From Sphingobacterium sp. xlx-96 (GTDB lineage Bacteria; Bacteroidota; Bacteroidia; Sphingobacteriales; Sphingobacteriaceae), in NCBI RefSeq assembly GCF_011007365.1, contig NZ_WFKM01000016.1:1-64000 (forward strand): DNA of 64,000 bases. The letters are read 5' to 3'. Position 1 is the stretch's first letter, and each line of letters opens with the position of its first letter. Below are positions 27,796-36,494 of the stretch, in pieces. The translations under genes were made by a program, and so were the position numbers. The notes beneath the pieces were generated by a model. It saw only the letters and a program-made list of their open reading frames with translations, was not told where the DNA came from and searched no databases.

Positions 27796-27814
27796 GATAT
27801 AAATCTAATAGAGA

Positions 27815-29749
27815 TTATTTAGATTTTTTTTCGTCACCTTCCATTTGCTCTTTTAATTGAGCTAATACATCTAGGTCACCTAAAGTAGATTTTTCAACAG
27901 AATCTTTTACTTTTTTAACAGCTGTTGACGCAGCTTTAGCATCTTTTTTACGGCTGTTAGATTCTTCTTTGCGAACTTCTTCTTTAGCATCTTCCCAGAT
28001 ACGAGAGTGAGAAATTACTAAACGCTTGTTCTCTTTATTGAATTCAATAATTTTGAACTCAGTAACGTCATCAACTTTCAATGAAGCACCGTCTTCTTTT
28101 ACAGAGTGTTTAGATGGACAGAATCCTTCAACACCGTATTGTAAAGCTACGATATCTCCTTTTTCACCTACTTTGATAACAGTTCCTTCGTGAATTGAGC
28201 CTTCCGTAAAGATTGTTTCAAAAGTATCCCAAGGATTTTCTTCTAATTGTTTGTGACCTAAAGATAACTTACGGTTTTCTTCATCTAATTCTAATACAAC
28301 TACGTCTAATGTCTCACCAACTTTAGTGAACTCGTTAGGGTGGTTGATTTTTTTCGACCAAGAAAGATCAGAGATATGGATTAAACCATCGATACCATCT
28401 TCTAATTCAACAAATACACCGAAGTTAGTCATGTTTTTAACAACAGCTTTTTGTTTAGAACCTACTGGGTAACGCTCTGTGATGTTTTGCCAAGGATCTG
28501 GAGTCAATTGTTTGATGCCAAGGCTCATTTTGCGATCTTCACGATCTAACGTTAAGATTTGAGCTTCGATTTCATCACCTACTTTTAAGAACTCTTGTGG
28601 AGAACGTAAGTTTTGAGACCATGACATTTCAGATACGTGGATCAAACCTTCTACTCCTGGGATGATTTCTAAGAAAGCACCGTAATCAGCAACAGTAACG
28701 ATTTTACCTTTTACTTTAGAACCAATTTCTAGCGCTGTATCTAAAGATTCCCAAGGGTGTTGAGAAAGTTGTTTTAAACCTAATGCGATACGTTTTTTCT
28801 CGTCATCAAAGTCTAATACAACAACGTTGATAGTTTGGTCTAATGCCAACACTTCTCTTGGGTGCTCGATACGACCCCAAGAAATGTCTGTAATGTGAAG
28901 TAAACCATCTACACCACCTAAGTCGATGAATACACCGAAATCAGTGATGTTTTTAACGGTACCTTCCAATACTTGACCTTTTTCTAATTTCGCTACGATT
29001 TCGGATTTTTGGTTTTCTAAATCGTCTTCGATCAATACTTTGTGAGAAACTACTACGTTTTTGAACTCGTGGTTGATTTTTACAACTTTGAATTCCATAG
29101 TTTTTCCTACGTAAACATCGTAATCACGGATAGGTTTGATGTCAATTTGAGATCCAGGTAAGAATGCTTCTACACCTTTGATGTCAACGATCAAACCACC
29201 TTTTGTGCGGGATTTAACGAAACCATCGATGATAGCATCGTTCTCTAAAGCTTCATTGATAGCTTCCCACGATTTTTGAGTTTTTGCACGCTTACGTGAC
29301 AATACTAACTGACCATTTGCATCTTCTTGCGATTCAACAAATACATCAACAGTATCCCCGATTTTTAACTCAGGTAGATCACGAAACTCAGTTTTTGCTA
29401 CAAGACCATCTGATTTGAAACCAACATTTAAAACGACGTCTTTGTTGTTGATAGATACCACGACGCCTTCAATGATTTCGCCTTGGTTGATTTGGTTGAA
29501 AGTTCCAGCATATTGCTCTTCCAATTTTGTACGTTCAGCTTCGCTGTAATTACCGAAAGCTTTCTCGTCAGCATCCCAATCAAAATCTCCAGCTGGAGTG
29601 ATCCACGTGTTGGATTTGATTTCGTCAATTAAGTTTGAATCAGCTTCAGACTCAATTTGTTCAGTGTCTTTCACTACTTTAGTGTCAGCACCTTGTAGCT
29701 CTGCGTTTTTCGCCGCTAACTCTTTTTCTGCTTCTTGTTTTTTTGCCAT
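27815..29749 (-). CDS. rpsA: 30S ribosomal protein S1
   Basis: A 644-residue protein with six S1 RNA-binding domains. The best matches are the third to fifth, each with the G-V-F/D-G-L-I/L-H-I/V-S core (GVDGLLHITDISW, GVEGLIHVSEMSW, GIDGLIHISDLSW). A charged N-terminal extension of about 75 residues and a Lys/Glu-rich C-terminus flank them, as is usual in Bacteroidota. S1 helps mRNAs dock on the ribosome. The gene has a consensus promoter, a 5' hairpin, and one of the few clear Shine-Dalgarno sequences in the window (AAGGAG, 10 bases before the ATG). Confidence 0.97.
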   Translation of the reverse strand: MAKKQEAEKELAAKNAELQGADTKVVKDTEQIESEADSNLIDEIKSNTWITPAGDFDWDADEKAFGNYSEAERTKLEEQYAGTFNQINQGEIIEGVVVSINNKDVVLNVGFKSDGLVAKTEFRDLPELKIGDTVDVFVESQEDANGQLVLSRKRAKTQKSWEAINEALENDAIIDGFVKSRTKGGLIVDIKGVEAFLPGSQIDIKPIRDYDVYVGKTMEFKVVKINHEFKNVVVSHKVLIEDDLENQKSEIVAKLEKGQVLEGTVKNITDFGVFIDLGGVDGLLHITDISWGRIEHPREVLALDQTINVVVLDFDDEKKRIALGLKQLSQHPWESLDTALEIGSKVKGKIVTVADYGAFLEIIPGVEGLIHVSEMSWSQNLRSPQEFLKVGDEIEAQILTLDREDRKMSLGIKQLTPDPWQNITERYPVGSKQKAVVKNMTNFGVFVELEDGIDGLIHISDLSWSKKINHPNEFTKVGETLDVVVLELDEENRKLSLGHKQLEENPWDTFETIFTEGSIHEGTVIKVGEKGDIVALQYGVEGFCPSKHSVKEDGASLKVDDVTEFKIIEFNKENKRLVISHSRIWEDAKEEVRKEESNSRKKDAKAASTAVKKVKDSVEKSTLGDLDVLAQLKEQMEGDEKKSK

Positions 29750-29767
29750 TAATTAATTATCTCCTTT

Positions 29768-29784
29768 TTCCTACATTGTAGGAA
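29768..29784 (-). other. Hairpin at the predicted 5' end of the rpsA mRNA
   Basis: TTCCTAC-ATT-GTAGGAA is a perfect 7-bp stem with a 3-base loop. From the -7 element, transcription should start at about 29783, so the mRNA would begin with this hairpin and then reach the AAGGAG ribosome site. A role in mRNA stability or S1 self-control is inference. Confidence 0.55.
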
Positions 29785-29787
29785 GTG

Positions 29788-29815
29788 CAAAGATACGAAA
29801 AACTTTTATTTTCAA
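29788..29815 (-). promoter_or_regulatory. Promoter of rpsA
   Basis: On the minus strand TTG (29815-29813), a 17-base spacer and TATCTTTG (29795-29788) match the Bacteroidota consensus. Confidence 0.75.
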
Positions 29816-29877
29816 TATTTTAAGTGAAAAAAAAAGTATGTCACTTCTTATTCTCTTGAAATGAGGCAATCCAGAAA

Positions 29878-30849
29878 TTAATTTGAAGAAGATTTGAATG
29901 AATTGTAAACCTTTGGTTTGACTATTTTAATACTCTGCTTGGACAAGGTGATACTTGCATTGAGTTCAAAACCTATTAGAAGGATCAAGGAATTTAGATA
30001 CATCCAGACCATAATCACAATAATGGTTCCAATGGAGCCATATAGTTTATTGTAAGCATTGAAGTTGTCAATGTAGAAAACAAAGCCTGAAAATGTAAGA
30101 ATAGCCAGTATCGTGGCTAATGTGGCTCCTGGGCTGAAAAGTTTCCATCTTTTGGATACGGATGGGCCAAATTTGTAAAGTAGACTTACTGTGATAAAAT
30201 AAATAGCAAAAAGGATCAGCCAGCGTGCAGCCTTGATAATGAATGTCCAAAGCCAAGAAATGTCGTAAGCGATATGGTTTTTTAAGTAACTAATAACCAT
30301 CCCTGCTCCTGTAAAGACAGCGATTCCTACGGTCAGTGCGAGCACGATCGCAATAGACAGGCCTAATGCAATTAGTCTACGGTGGGCCCAGCTTCTATTT
30401 TCTCGGGTCAAGGATGATTTGTTAAATGCCATCATGAGATTTGTAACACCGTTGGTGGAAAAAAATGTAGCAAGAAGAAAGCCAAATGACAGTAATCCAC
30501 CATTTTGATTTTTAATAATATCCTCCAGAGTAGATTCAATAGCCACGAATGCTTCTAGTGGAATCACGATCGCCAGAAAATCCATAAGTCCTTGTTGAAA
30601 ATTATCAATGGGAATGTATGGTATTAGCGTAAATAGGAAGATAATTCCCGGAAACATAGCGAGCATAAAATTATATGCCAGTGATGATGCCTTATTTAGG
30701 ATAGCTTCTCGCTTGATTTCTTGAAAGAAGAATGTCGCTACTGTAAAAAGAGGGAGATTACTGAATCCCGGTAGTACAGCTGTCTTAGACCATTCGATAA
30801 AATTATCGTAAGGTTTGAAAAGGAGCAAACTGTTGTGTAGCTTTTTCAT
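29878..30849 (-). CDS. YihY/BrkB family membrane protein
   Basis: A 323-residue protein with six or so transmembrane helices and the family core KASSLAYNFMLAMFPGIIFLF near residue 55, and WKLFSPGATLATILAIL and LYGSIGTIIVIMVWMYLNSLILLIGFELNA near the C-terminus. The family was once called ribonuclease BN in error; transport or membrane-barrier roles have been suggested but none is settled. It lies downstream of the thioesterase gene with a 175-base gap. Confidence 0.88.
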   Translation of the reverse strand: MKKLHNSLLLFKPYDNFIEWSKTAVLPGFSNLPLFTVATFFFQEIKREAILNKASSLAYNFMLAMFPGIIFLFTLIPYIPIDNFQQGLMDFLAIVIPLEAFVAIESTLEDIIKNQNGGLLSFGFLLATFFSTNGVTNLMMAFNKSSLTRENRSWAHRRLIALGLSIAIVLALTVGIAVFTGAGMVISYLKNHIAYDISWLWTFIIKAARWLILFAIYFITVSLLYKFGPSVSKRWKLFSPGATLATILAILTFSGFVFYIDNFNAYNKLYGSIGTIIVIMVWMYLNSLILLIGFELNASITLSKQSIKIVKPKVYNSFKSSSN

Positions 30850-30869
30850 CTGTAAATATTATCTTCGAT

Positions 30870-30883
30870 GAGCTTGCAAGCTC
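30870..30883. repeat. Perfect 14-bp palindrome upstream of the YihY gene
   Basis: GAGCTTGCAAGCTC is its own reverse complement and lies 20 bases before the YihY start. It could be a regulator site or chance; no second copy was noticed. Confidence 0.4.
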
Positions 30884-31024
30884 GGTTTGACTTTCAATGG
30901 TCACATGGAATATCCAAAGTGTTTTATACACGTTTTGTTGCGAAATAGTGTGTATGCTGCTTCGCTGTCAATTGTGTTTGTGAAATTCTGCTACGTGGAT
31001 ATTTCATTTGGACAATATCTTTCT

Positions 31025-31432
31025 TTACGAAAAGTAAGCGTCAATTTTCTCCATAAATACTTCAGGCGCACGACATGGCCTATTTTTTTTCATGTCTACA
31101 AACACGAGCTGGGTCATACCTGTGTTTAGTAATGTCCCGGCTTCATTGAAAATCTCATATTCAAATGTGATACGGATACTTGGTCGCTCTCGTATGATTG
31201 TTCGTATTGTGATCAGCTCGTCATACTTGACAGGCTGAAGGTACTTAGTGTACATCTCTAGGACTGGCATCATCACGCCCATTTCTTCCAGTTCTTTGTA
31301 GGACATCCCTGTCTGACGTAACATTTCGGTACGGGCTACTTCATAAAAAGCGGCATAGTTGCCGTAGTAAACATAACCCATCTGATCTGTTTCTGCGTAT
31401 CTTACCCGTAATTGGTGTTCGTATGTAAACAT
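31025..31432 (-). CDS. Acyl-CoA thioesterase, hot-dog fold (YbgC/FadM type)
   Basis: A 135-residue single hot-dog domain. The opening RVRYAETDQMGYVYYGNYAAFYEVARTE holds the catalytic aspartate (in ETDQMG) and the tyrosine-rich substrate helix of the 4-hydroxybenzoyl-CoA thioesterase group. It should cleave acyl-CoA thioesters; the chain preference is unknown. It follows mltG by 86 bases on the same strand and may share its transcript. Confidence 0.9.
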   Translation of the reverse strand: MFTYEHQLRVRYAETDQMGYVYYGNYAAFYEVARTEMLRQTGMSYKELEEMGVMMPVLEMYTKYLQPVKYDELITIRTIIRERPSIRITFEYEIFNEAGTLLNTGMTQLVFVDMKKNRPCRAPEVFMEKIDAYFS

Positions 31433-31518
31433 TTAATTCGTATTGCGTACTCCGATTCTTTATAATTTCACAGTTTCACGACTTTACATTTAATCGCTAA
31501 CTTCCTCATTCTTTCGCG

Positions 31519-32559
31519 CTATTTTTTAATATTCCTTTCGTCAAGTGCTTTTTGAAACTTACGCGCATTGACAAGGTGCTCGACTTCATTTGATGCAAAT
31601 GCATGGTATCCCGAAAAATCCTCTTTGGCACACATGTATATGTAGTCGTGTTCTGCAGGATTTAGCACTGCATCAATTGCTACGACAGGAGCCATAGTGA
31701 TTGGGCCGGGAGGCAGTCCTTTATAGCGGTAGGTGTTGTAAGGATTGTCTATGGTAAGATGTTTATTCAAGACCCTTCGGATCGTAAAATCATTGTTCGC
31801 AAAAATAACAGTGGGATCGGCCTGTAGCAGCATACCTCTTTTTAGCCTATTGAGGTATAGCTCTGCGATTTGTGGCATTTCGTCATTATGTAAGGCTTCA
31901 CCTCGGACAATTGACGCTAAAATAGACACTTCTATAGGTGTAAGATTTTGTTTTTTTGCTTTTTCTTTTCTTTCATCTGTCCAGAACTTTTTATATTCTT
32001 CGTTAAGACGTTCAATCACCTTGTCCGGTGATGTATTCCAATATATGTTATAGGTATTTGGGATGAACATGCTGAAAAAATTGTCTGCAGTGAATCCGTA
32101 TTTTTCAGCTACAGCTTCATTGTTTAGAAGTGCGCTAAACTGAGCCGAGTCTGCTTCAAAGTTTTTGCCCAATAACCCTGCTAGGTTTTCTTTGAGTCTT
32201 ATATTCGCAAAACGTAGTTTGACAGCATCCTGAAATCCACCTCTCAGGTTGCCGATTAATTCGCGATTGCCCATGCCTGGGGTTAGTTTGTACCGTCCTG
32301 CTTTTACACTTTCTGGGTATTTCATTGCTTGGGCCGCATAATCGAAAGACTCGGGATTGTCCACAATTTTTTCCTGTTTGATGCGATGTAACACGTTTTC
32401 ATAGGTGTCATTCGTATGTACATAAAGGTATTTTTGAGCGTCTGTCACCGAAGGCCCCCAAAAAACCTGATACGCTTTCCAGCCGATAAAAGCGCCGACA
32501 ACTAATATTACAATAATAGCTCCTTTTAACCAATTCGGGAAAATTCTTGTTGCTGCCAT
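31519..32559 (-). CDS. mltG: Endolytic murein transglycosylase
   Basis: A 346-residue inner-membrane protein: a short cytoplasmic start, one transmembrane helix (about residues 12-32), a LysM-like part and the YceG catalytic domain with ILASIVRGEALHNDEMPQIAELYLNRL and QADPTVIFA. The second glutamate of the usual IVxxE motif is kept. MltG cuts nascent glycan strands and so sets their length. It starts 2 bases after the PASTA gene stop, so the two are surely co-expressed. Confidence 0.93.
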   Translation of the reverse strand: MAATRIFPNWLKGAIIVILVVGAFIGWKAYQVFWGPSVTDAQKYLYVHTNDTYENVLHRIKQEKIVDNPESFDYAAQAMKYPESVKAGRYKLTPGMGNRELIGNLRGGFQDAVKLRFANIRLKENLAGLLGKNFEADSAQFSALLNNEAVAEKYGFTADNFFSMFIPNTYNIYWNTSPDKVIERLNEEYKKFWTDERKEKAKKQNLTPIEVSILASIVRGEALHNDEMPQIAELYLNRLKRGMLLQADPTVIFANNDFTIRRVLNKHLTIDNPYNTYRYKGLPPGPITMAPVVAIDAVLNPAEHDYIYMCAKEDFSGYHAFASNEVEHLVNARKFQKALDERNIKK

Positions 32560-32561
32560 AT

Positions 32562-33314
32562 TTATTCGTTAGATAATGTCAAATTGATAGGTGTGCCAAT
32601 ACTGATAAATCGGGATGTAGAATCTGGTGTTTGTGCGATAACTCTTGCAGAGGTAGAGTCCGTAATGTTTCCAGATATGACGCCGAGGTGTAGACCAAGT
32701 CCTTGCAGCGCGAATTTTGCCTCCGATAATGTGAGGTTGATAAGTCGAGGTACCTCGACTTCGTTTGCTCCTTTGCCATTTCCGAGTACGAGTGTTATCG
32801 AAGATCCTTTAGATATCATTCGGCCTGCTTTTACTTTTTGACCGCCGAATTGAACATCCAATACAACATCCCGGGCTATATCGTTGACGTAGATAGTGTC
32901 TGCGATTTTAAGATTGTGGTTTTTTAATATTGCGGATGCTTCAATATAATTTCTTTCGATAATATCGGGCAGGGCAATTTCTGGAGCGACCTGTGTGATG
33001 ATCGTTAGGTAGATTGTTCGTCCTCCTTTTACCAATGCAGTGGCCTCTGGGTCTTGCTCAATCACCAAGCCAGGTTTGGCATCCATTTGGTACACGGAGT
33101 CTATTTTGTATTCTAATCCAGCTTTATCCAAAATCTGTTTGGCTTCGGATATGGTTAGTCCTTTTAAAACAGGAACTTCTTGAGAATCCCCATGTTTAGT
33201 GTAGAATTTTAAGCCGAAGTATACGAATAGGAATAAAACGAAAAGCGTGATCAAAGCATAAATCAGATTTTTTCTGAACACGTCAGTTCGTAGATAGAGC
33301 AATAGTTTGGACAT
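32562..33314 (-). CDS. Membrane-anchored PASTA-domain protein
   Basis: A 250-residue protein with a short N-terminus, a transmembrane helix (about residues 15-35) and three PASTA domains, about 40-108, 112-180 and 182-249. Each starts with a P-x-L/I-x(n)-A pattern (VPVLKGLTISEAKQIL, LPDIIERNYIEASAIL, VPRLINLTLSEAKFAL). PASTA domains bind cell-wall fragments in kinases and PBPs; here there is no kinase or transpeptidase domain. Genetic linkage with mltG suggests a role in guiding glycan cutting; this is inference. Confidence 0.9.
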   Translation of the reverse strand: MSKLLLYLRTDVFRKNLIYALITLFVLFLFVYFGLKFYTKHGDSQEVPVLKGLTISEAKQILDKAGLEYKIDSVYQMDAKPGLVIEQDPEATALVKGGRTIYLTIITQVAPEIALPDIIERNYIEASAILKNHNLKIADTIYVNDIARDVVLDVQFGGQKVKAGRMISKGSSITLVLGNGKGANEVEVPRLINLTLSEAKFALQGLGLHLGVISGNITDSTSARVIAQTPDSTSRFISIGTPINLTLSNE

Positions 33315-33391
33315 GAAATGAAATTTTTATTAATCCTATATGGTTCTACTTAAAACGCAGAATCCTTTTTTATATTCTAGTTTTTACCGAG

Positions 33392-33423
33392 CAAAAATAT
33401 TTGTATTTTCTGGGTATCACAAA
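33392..33423 (-). promoter_or_regulatory. Promoter of the PASTA-mltG operon
   Basis: On the minus strand TTTG (33423-33420), a 20-base spacer and TATTTTTG (33399-33392) match the consensus exactly. The leader would be about 73 bases. Confidence 0.78.
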
Positions 33424-33493
33424 TTATATTTCTTGTAAAACCAAAGCCAAAATATTTTTCCACGATGTATTCGTGAATGCTGAGCATTTTAAT

Positions 33494-33501
33494 TAGGTTT
33501 G
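33494..33501 (+). promoter_or_regulatory. Candidate -7 element for ddl
   Basis: TAGGTTTG, an exact TAnnTTTG match 19 bases before the ddl ATG. The -33 is not clear. Confidence 0.4.
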
Positions 33502-33520
33502 TGATGGACAAACTAAATAT

Positions 33521-34522
33521 ATGAAGACAAAAGTAGCATTAATTACTGGTGGATTCACAGGAGAGGCCGAAGTATCTTACAAAAGTTCGGCTTTCGTGTA
33601 TGGTCAACTGGATAAAAGTAAGTATGACGTATATATCATAGACATCACCAAAGACGGTTGGTATGCTACAGTGGGGGAGGGGTGTAAAGTTGAAGTCGAT
33701 AAAAGCGACTTTTCTATACTGTTACATCAAAATAAACTATATTTTGATGTTGCACTGATTATTTTGCATGGTACCCCAGGAGAGGATGGCCGTCTGCAAG
33801 GCTACTTTGATATGATCGGCCTATGTTATACATCCTGCGGAGCACTCACCTCAGCTCTGACGATGAATAAAGGCTATACCAAGTCGATTTTGGCCGATAT
33901 TCCCGAACTCAATGTTGCTAAGTCAGTACTTCTATTTGATAGCCACCGGGAGGATGCCGTTCGTCTTGTTGAAGAAAAACTGTTGTTGCCTTATTTTGTT
34001 AAACCTAATGCCGGCGGTTCGAGTATCGGTATGACAAAGGTAAAAGAAGCGTCACAGTTGCAAGAGGCGCTGGATAAAGCCTATGATGCCGAAAATACGG
34101 GAAAGCAGGTGCTCGTGGAAGAATTTGTACAAGGACGTGAATTTTCGCAAGGTATCTTTAGGAATGCTAAAGGGGAGCTAATTGTATTGCCAGCCACCGA
34201 AGTGCGGACTACACGTGAATTTTTCGATTTTGAGGCCAAATATGTCCCCGGATTGACGGAGGAAATCACCCCAGCAGACCTAACCCTAGAGCAACAGGAA
34301 CGTGCAGCCCGGATCATTAAAGAGATCTATGTGCGACTCGATTGCAAGGGGATGGTTCGTGTGGATTTCTTCCTAGAAAACACTACGGATAAGTTTTATT
34401 TTATTGAAATTAATACGATACCTGGTCAGACTGCCCAGAGTTTTATCCCACAGCAAGTGAGAGCCTATGGTATGAAAGAGGCTGATTTTTATGGCGAACT
34501 AATAGAAGCAGCTATGAAATAG
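33521..34522 (+). CDS. ddl: D-alanine--D-alanine ligase
   Basis: A 333-residue ATP-grasp enzyme of full length. It has the N-terminal ITGGFTGEAEVSYKSS fold, the HGTPGEDGRLQGYFD motif, the PYFVKPNAGGSSIGMTKV nucleotide loop, and the C-terminal VDFFLENTTDKFYFIEINTIPG metal-binding region. It joins two D-alanines for the peptidoglycan stem. It is divergent from the PASTA-mltG operon, so two cell-wall transcripts share one control region. Confidence 0.96.
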   Translation: MKTKVALITGGFTGEAEVSYKSSAFVYGQLDKSKYDVYIIDITKDGWYATVGEGCKVEVDKSDFSILLHQNKLYFDVALIILHGTPGEDGRLQGYFDMIGLCYTSCGALTSALTMNKGYTKSILADIPELNVAKSVLLFDSHREDAVRLVEEKLLLPYFVKPNAGGSSIGMTKVKEASQLQEALDKAYDAENTGKQVLVEEFVQGREFSQGIFRNAKGELIVLPATEVRTTREFFDFEAKYVPGLTEEITPADLTLEQQERAARIIKEIYVRLDCKGMVRVDFFLENTTDKFYFIEINTIPGQTAQSFIPQQVRAYGMKEADFYGELIEAAMK

Positions 34523-34541
34523 GCTGAATGATTTATATTTT

Positions 34542-34577
34542 CACCCCTGCTTTTAGAACACCCTGAATGCAGGGGTG
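34542..34577. terminator. Bidirectional terminator between ddl and the serine hydrolase gene
   Basis: CACCCCTGC (34542-34550) and GCAGGGGTG (34569-34577) form a 9-bp GC-rich stem with an 18-base loop, followed by a T-rich run. Confidence 0.72.
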
Positions 34578-34578
34578 C

Positions 34579-35832
34579 TTATTTTTGTGCGGACATAAAC
34601 CGTTTCAGATTCGGTCGGAATAGCCTCGGCCGCTTTAATTCTTCTTGATAGAGTACTTCTCCCAGGTTCTTTAAAAAAGGGTAGGTAATGGTCTCATATT
34701 CGTAGATGCCATCATTATAGATGCCATCTTCATTGGATTGAATAACAACAGCAACCAAAAACTCAATTCCTTTTTCAAAATCGACAATATATGCATTGTC
34801 TATATTATAGCCGTAGGAATCCCCATATTTGTTAAAGCTACGGATATTTTGAAATGATTTTACCGACTTGTCACGACCGAAATAGACAAACTTGCTGTAG
34901 GTTGGCCAAAACTCCCTGCTATTGTATTTTGGAGAAGTGACTTCCTGAGGCCCTCGTGACATATAGTGATAAAGAAAACGGTAATCATCGTCTGTCAGGT
35001 TGAAGCGCTGTTTCACGGGAAATGCCTCAGGAAAGAGTAGTTTTCTTAATAATAGTTGCTGGTCTTCCAATGCATATACATTCAGACCTTCAAAGGACCA
35101 GGGCTCATTTACCAACTCCTCATTTGCATTCATATAGCCCTTGCCCTGAACGGTGTTCTTTAACCAAGGCATCGCGTACTCCTCGGGATCATATTGTGCA
35201 GCTTGATGGTAAATGATTTTGCCTTCTTTATAAAAAGTGAACGGATTGGTGTGCTTTGCCCAAATTCCTTTGTCACCGATTGCCAACCGGTTTACAATGC
35301 GGCTGTACTTGCTACCGTGTTTCTTGAGTTTTTGATTGATCTCGGCGCGTCCTACAAATTCGAAAAGACGGTTATGAGCATCATTATCCGAGGTGAGAAG
35401 AACCTTTTTGATGTAATGAGCAATGCTAGGCAAGTTGTTGTGCGAAGAGCTGTCCGTTTGTACAGAGGTTTGCCGTTCATAGGCTGAATCAATCCTAAGA
35501 GGAGTGTCTTTGTTTAGTCCTTTGATTTTTAGTTCATTTATTTTTTCGAGAGCGAATATGGCTGTAGGAAGCTTCACTGTACTCGCCGGGTAAAAATACC
35601 AGGTTGGGTCTATTCGAAAGCTATACGATTTAAAATGAGGTAAATTGTTTTTGTCGCGATCGATCTGTGTATATAGTATCTGCACTTCGTTATGTGTGGG
35701 GTGATCCAGCACCTGTCTGAATAAATCAGCGTGCTTTTTAAGGAGATCTCCCAGATAGGTGCTGTCGACTTGTTGACCTAAAGCTATAAAAGTGCTCATT
35801 GTGGCGAAAATAAAGGAAAGTACTGCACGCAT
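34579..35832 (-). CDS. Secreted serine hydrolase, class A beta-lactamase-like fold
   Basis: A 417-residue exported protein (signal peptide 1-19, ending ALGQ). The SxxK motif is STVK in YPASTVKLPTAIFALEK and the SDN loop is SDNDAHNRL. The third motif is not a canonical KTG: RSFNKYGDSYGYNID takes its place. This suggests a penicillin-recognising fold acting as a peptidase or esterase rather than a true beta-lactamase. It follows AlkB on the same strand by 49 bases. Confidence 0.82.
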   Translation of the reverse strand: MRAVLSFIFATMSTFIALGQQVDSTYLGDLLKKHADLFRQVLDHPTHNEVQILYTQIDRDKNNLPHFKSYSFRIDPTWYFYPASTVKLPTAIFALEKINELKIKGLNKDTPLRIDSAYERQTSVQTDSSSHNNLPSIAHYIKKVLLTSDNDAHNRLFEFVGRAEINQKLKKHGSKYSRIVNRLAIGDKGIWAKHTNPFTFYKEGKIIYHQAAQYDPEEYAMPWLKNTVQGKGYMNANEELVNEPWSFEGLNVYALEDQQLLLRKLLFPEAFPVKQRFNLTDDDYRFLYHYMSRGPQEVTSPKYNSREFWPTYSKFVYFGRDKSVKSFQNIRSFNKYGDSYGYNIDNAYIVDFEKGIEFLVAVVIQSNEDGIYNDGIYEYETITYPFLKNLGEVLYQEELKRPRLFRPNLKRFMSAQK

Positions 35833-35881
35833 ACCTAGTTTACATCTTTTGGAAATGAAAGTTACGAAAAATATTAAAGGT

Positions 35882-36481
35882 TTATAGTTCTATTGTTCTA
35901 AATGTGAGGTTTATTCGTGCTAGCTTTGTGTTTTTTGTTGGAGGTAGTCGATGCTGCCAATAGGTTTGTGTAGTATCCTTCATTATAAGTAAGGAACCGT
36001 GTTCCAGCAGTAAGTCTATTTTTTCCTTGCTTTCTTTATGTTTGAAAGAAAATTTTCTTTCTGCGCCAAAGGTGAGTGAAGCAATAGCACCATTCTTTTT
36101 TAAGTCTTTCTCTCCGTCACTATGCCAGGCCATTCCTTCGCTGCCGTCATTATAAAGATTGAGAAGACACGAGTTGAACGTTTCGTTGACCTGTTTTTCT
36201 ACAGTATTTTTCAACTCTAAAAGACTATCGATCCAAGGGAGAGCGACTTTCTGTATGCCAGAATACGTATACGCAAAAGGTTTGTCACCATACCATGCTA
36301 CCATGCGTTTGGTATACATATGTTTTCCAAATATGACGGCTTCATCGTGACGCCAGGCAACAGTTTCGCGCAGAACTTTGAAGTAGTGATCGGGATTTGA
36401 AAGTATGACACCGTGATAGTTGACTACTCCATCGTAGGGAAGCCAGTTTTTATTGGGGTCATCGAAAGAGAATAGTTTCAT
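35882..36481 (-). CDS. alkB: Alpha-ketoglutarate-dependent dioxygenase AlkB
   Basis: A 199-residue Fe(II)/2-oxoglutarate dioxygenase of the AlkB/ALKBH2-3 type. The iron ligands are His120 and Asp122 in AWHSDGE and His177 in WQHRLPP; the 2-oxoglutarate arginine is in RINLTFR near the end. It removes methyl groups such as 1-methyladenine and 3-methylcytosine by oxidation. It starts 13 bases after the Ada-like methyltransferase gene, so two modes of alkylation repair are made together. Confidence 0.93.
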   Translation of the reverse strand: MKLFSFDDPNKNWLPYDGVVNYHGVILSNPDHYFKVLRETVAWRHDEAVIFGKHMYTKRMVAWYGDKPFAYTYSGIQKVALPWIDSLLELKNTVEKQVNETFNSCLLNLYNDGSEGMAWHSDGEKDLKKNGAIASLTFGAERKFSFKHKESKEKIDLLLEHGSLLIMKDTTQTYWQHRLPPTKNTKLARINLTFRTIEL

Positions 36482-36494
36482 CTAATTTAGGAGT

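Noticed and set aside
27815..27990. Lys/Glu-rich C-terminus of S1 as a separate domain
   Set aside because: Charged low-complexity tails are usual in Bacteroidota S1 proteins.
30887..31129. 80-codon plus-strand open frame before the thioesterase gene
   Set aside because: Half of it is antisense to the thioesterase gene and the peptide has no coherent pattern.
34579..35832. Serine hydrolase as an antibiotic-resistance beta-lactamase
   Set aside because: STVK and SDN motifs are present but the third motif is not KTG, and the size (417) exceeds class A enzymes; resistance cannot be claimed.
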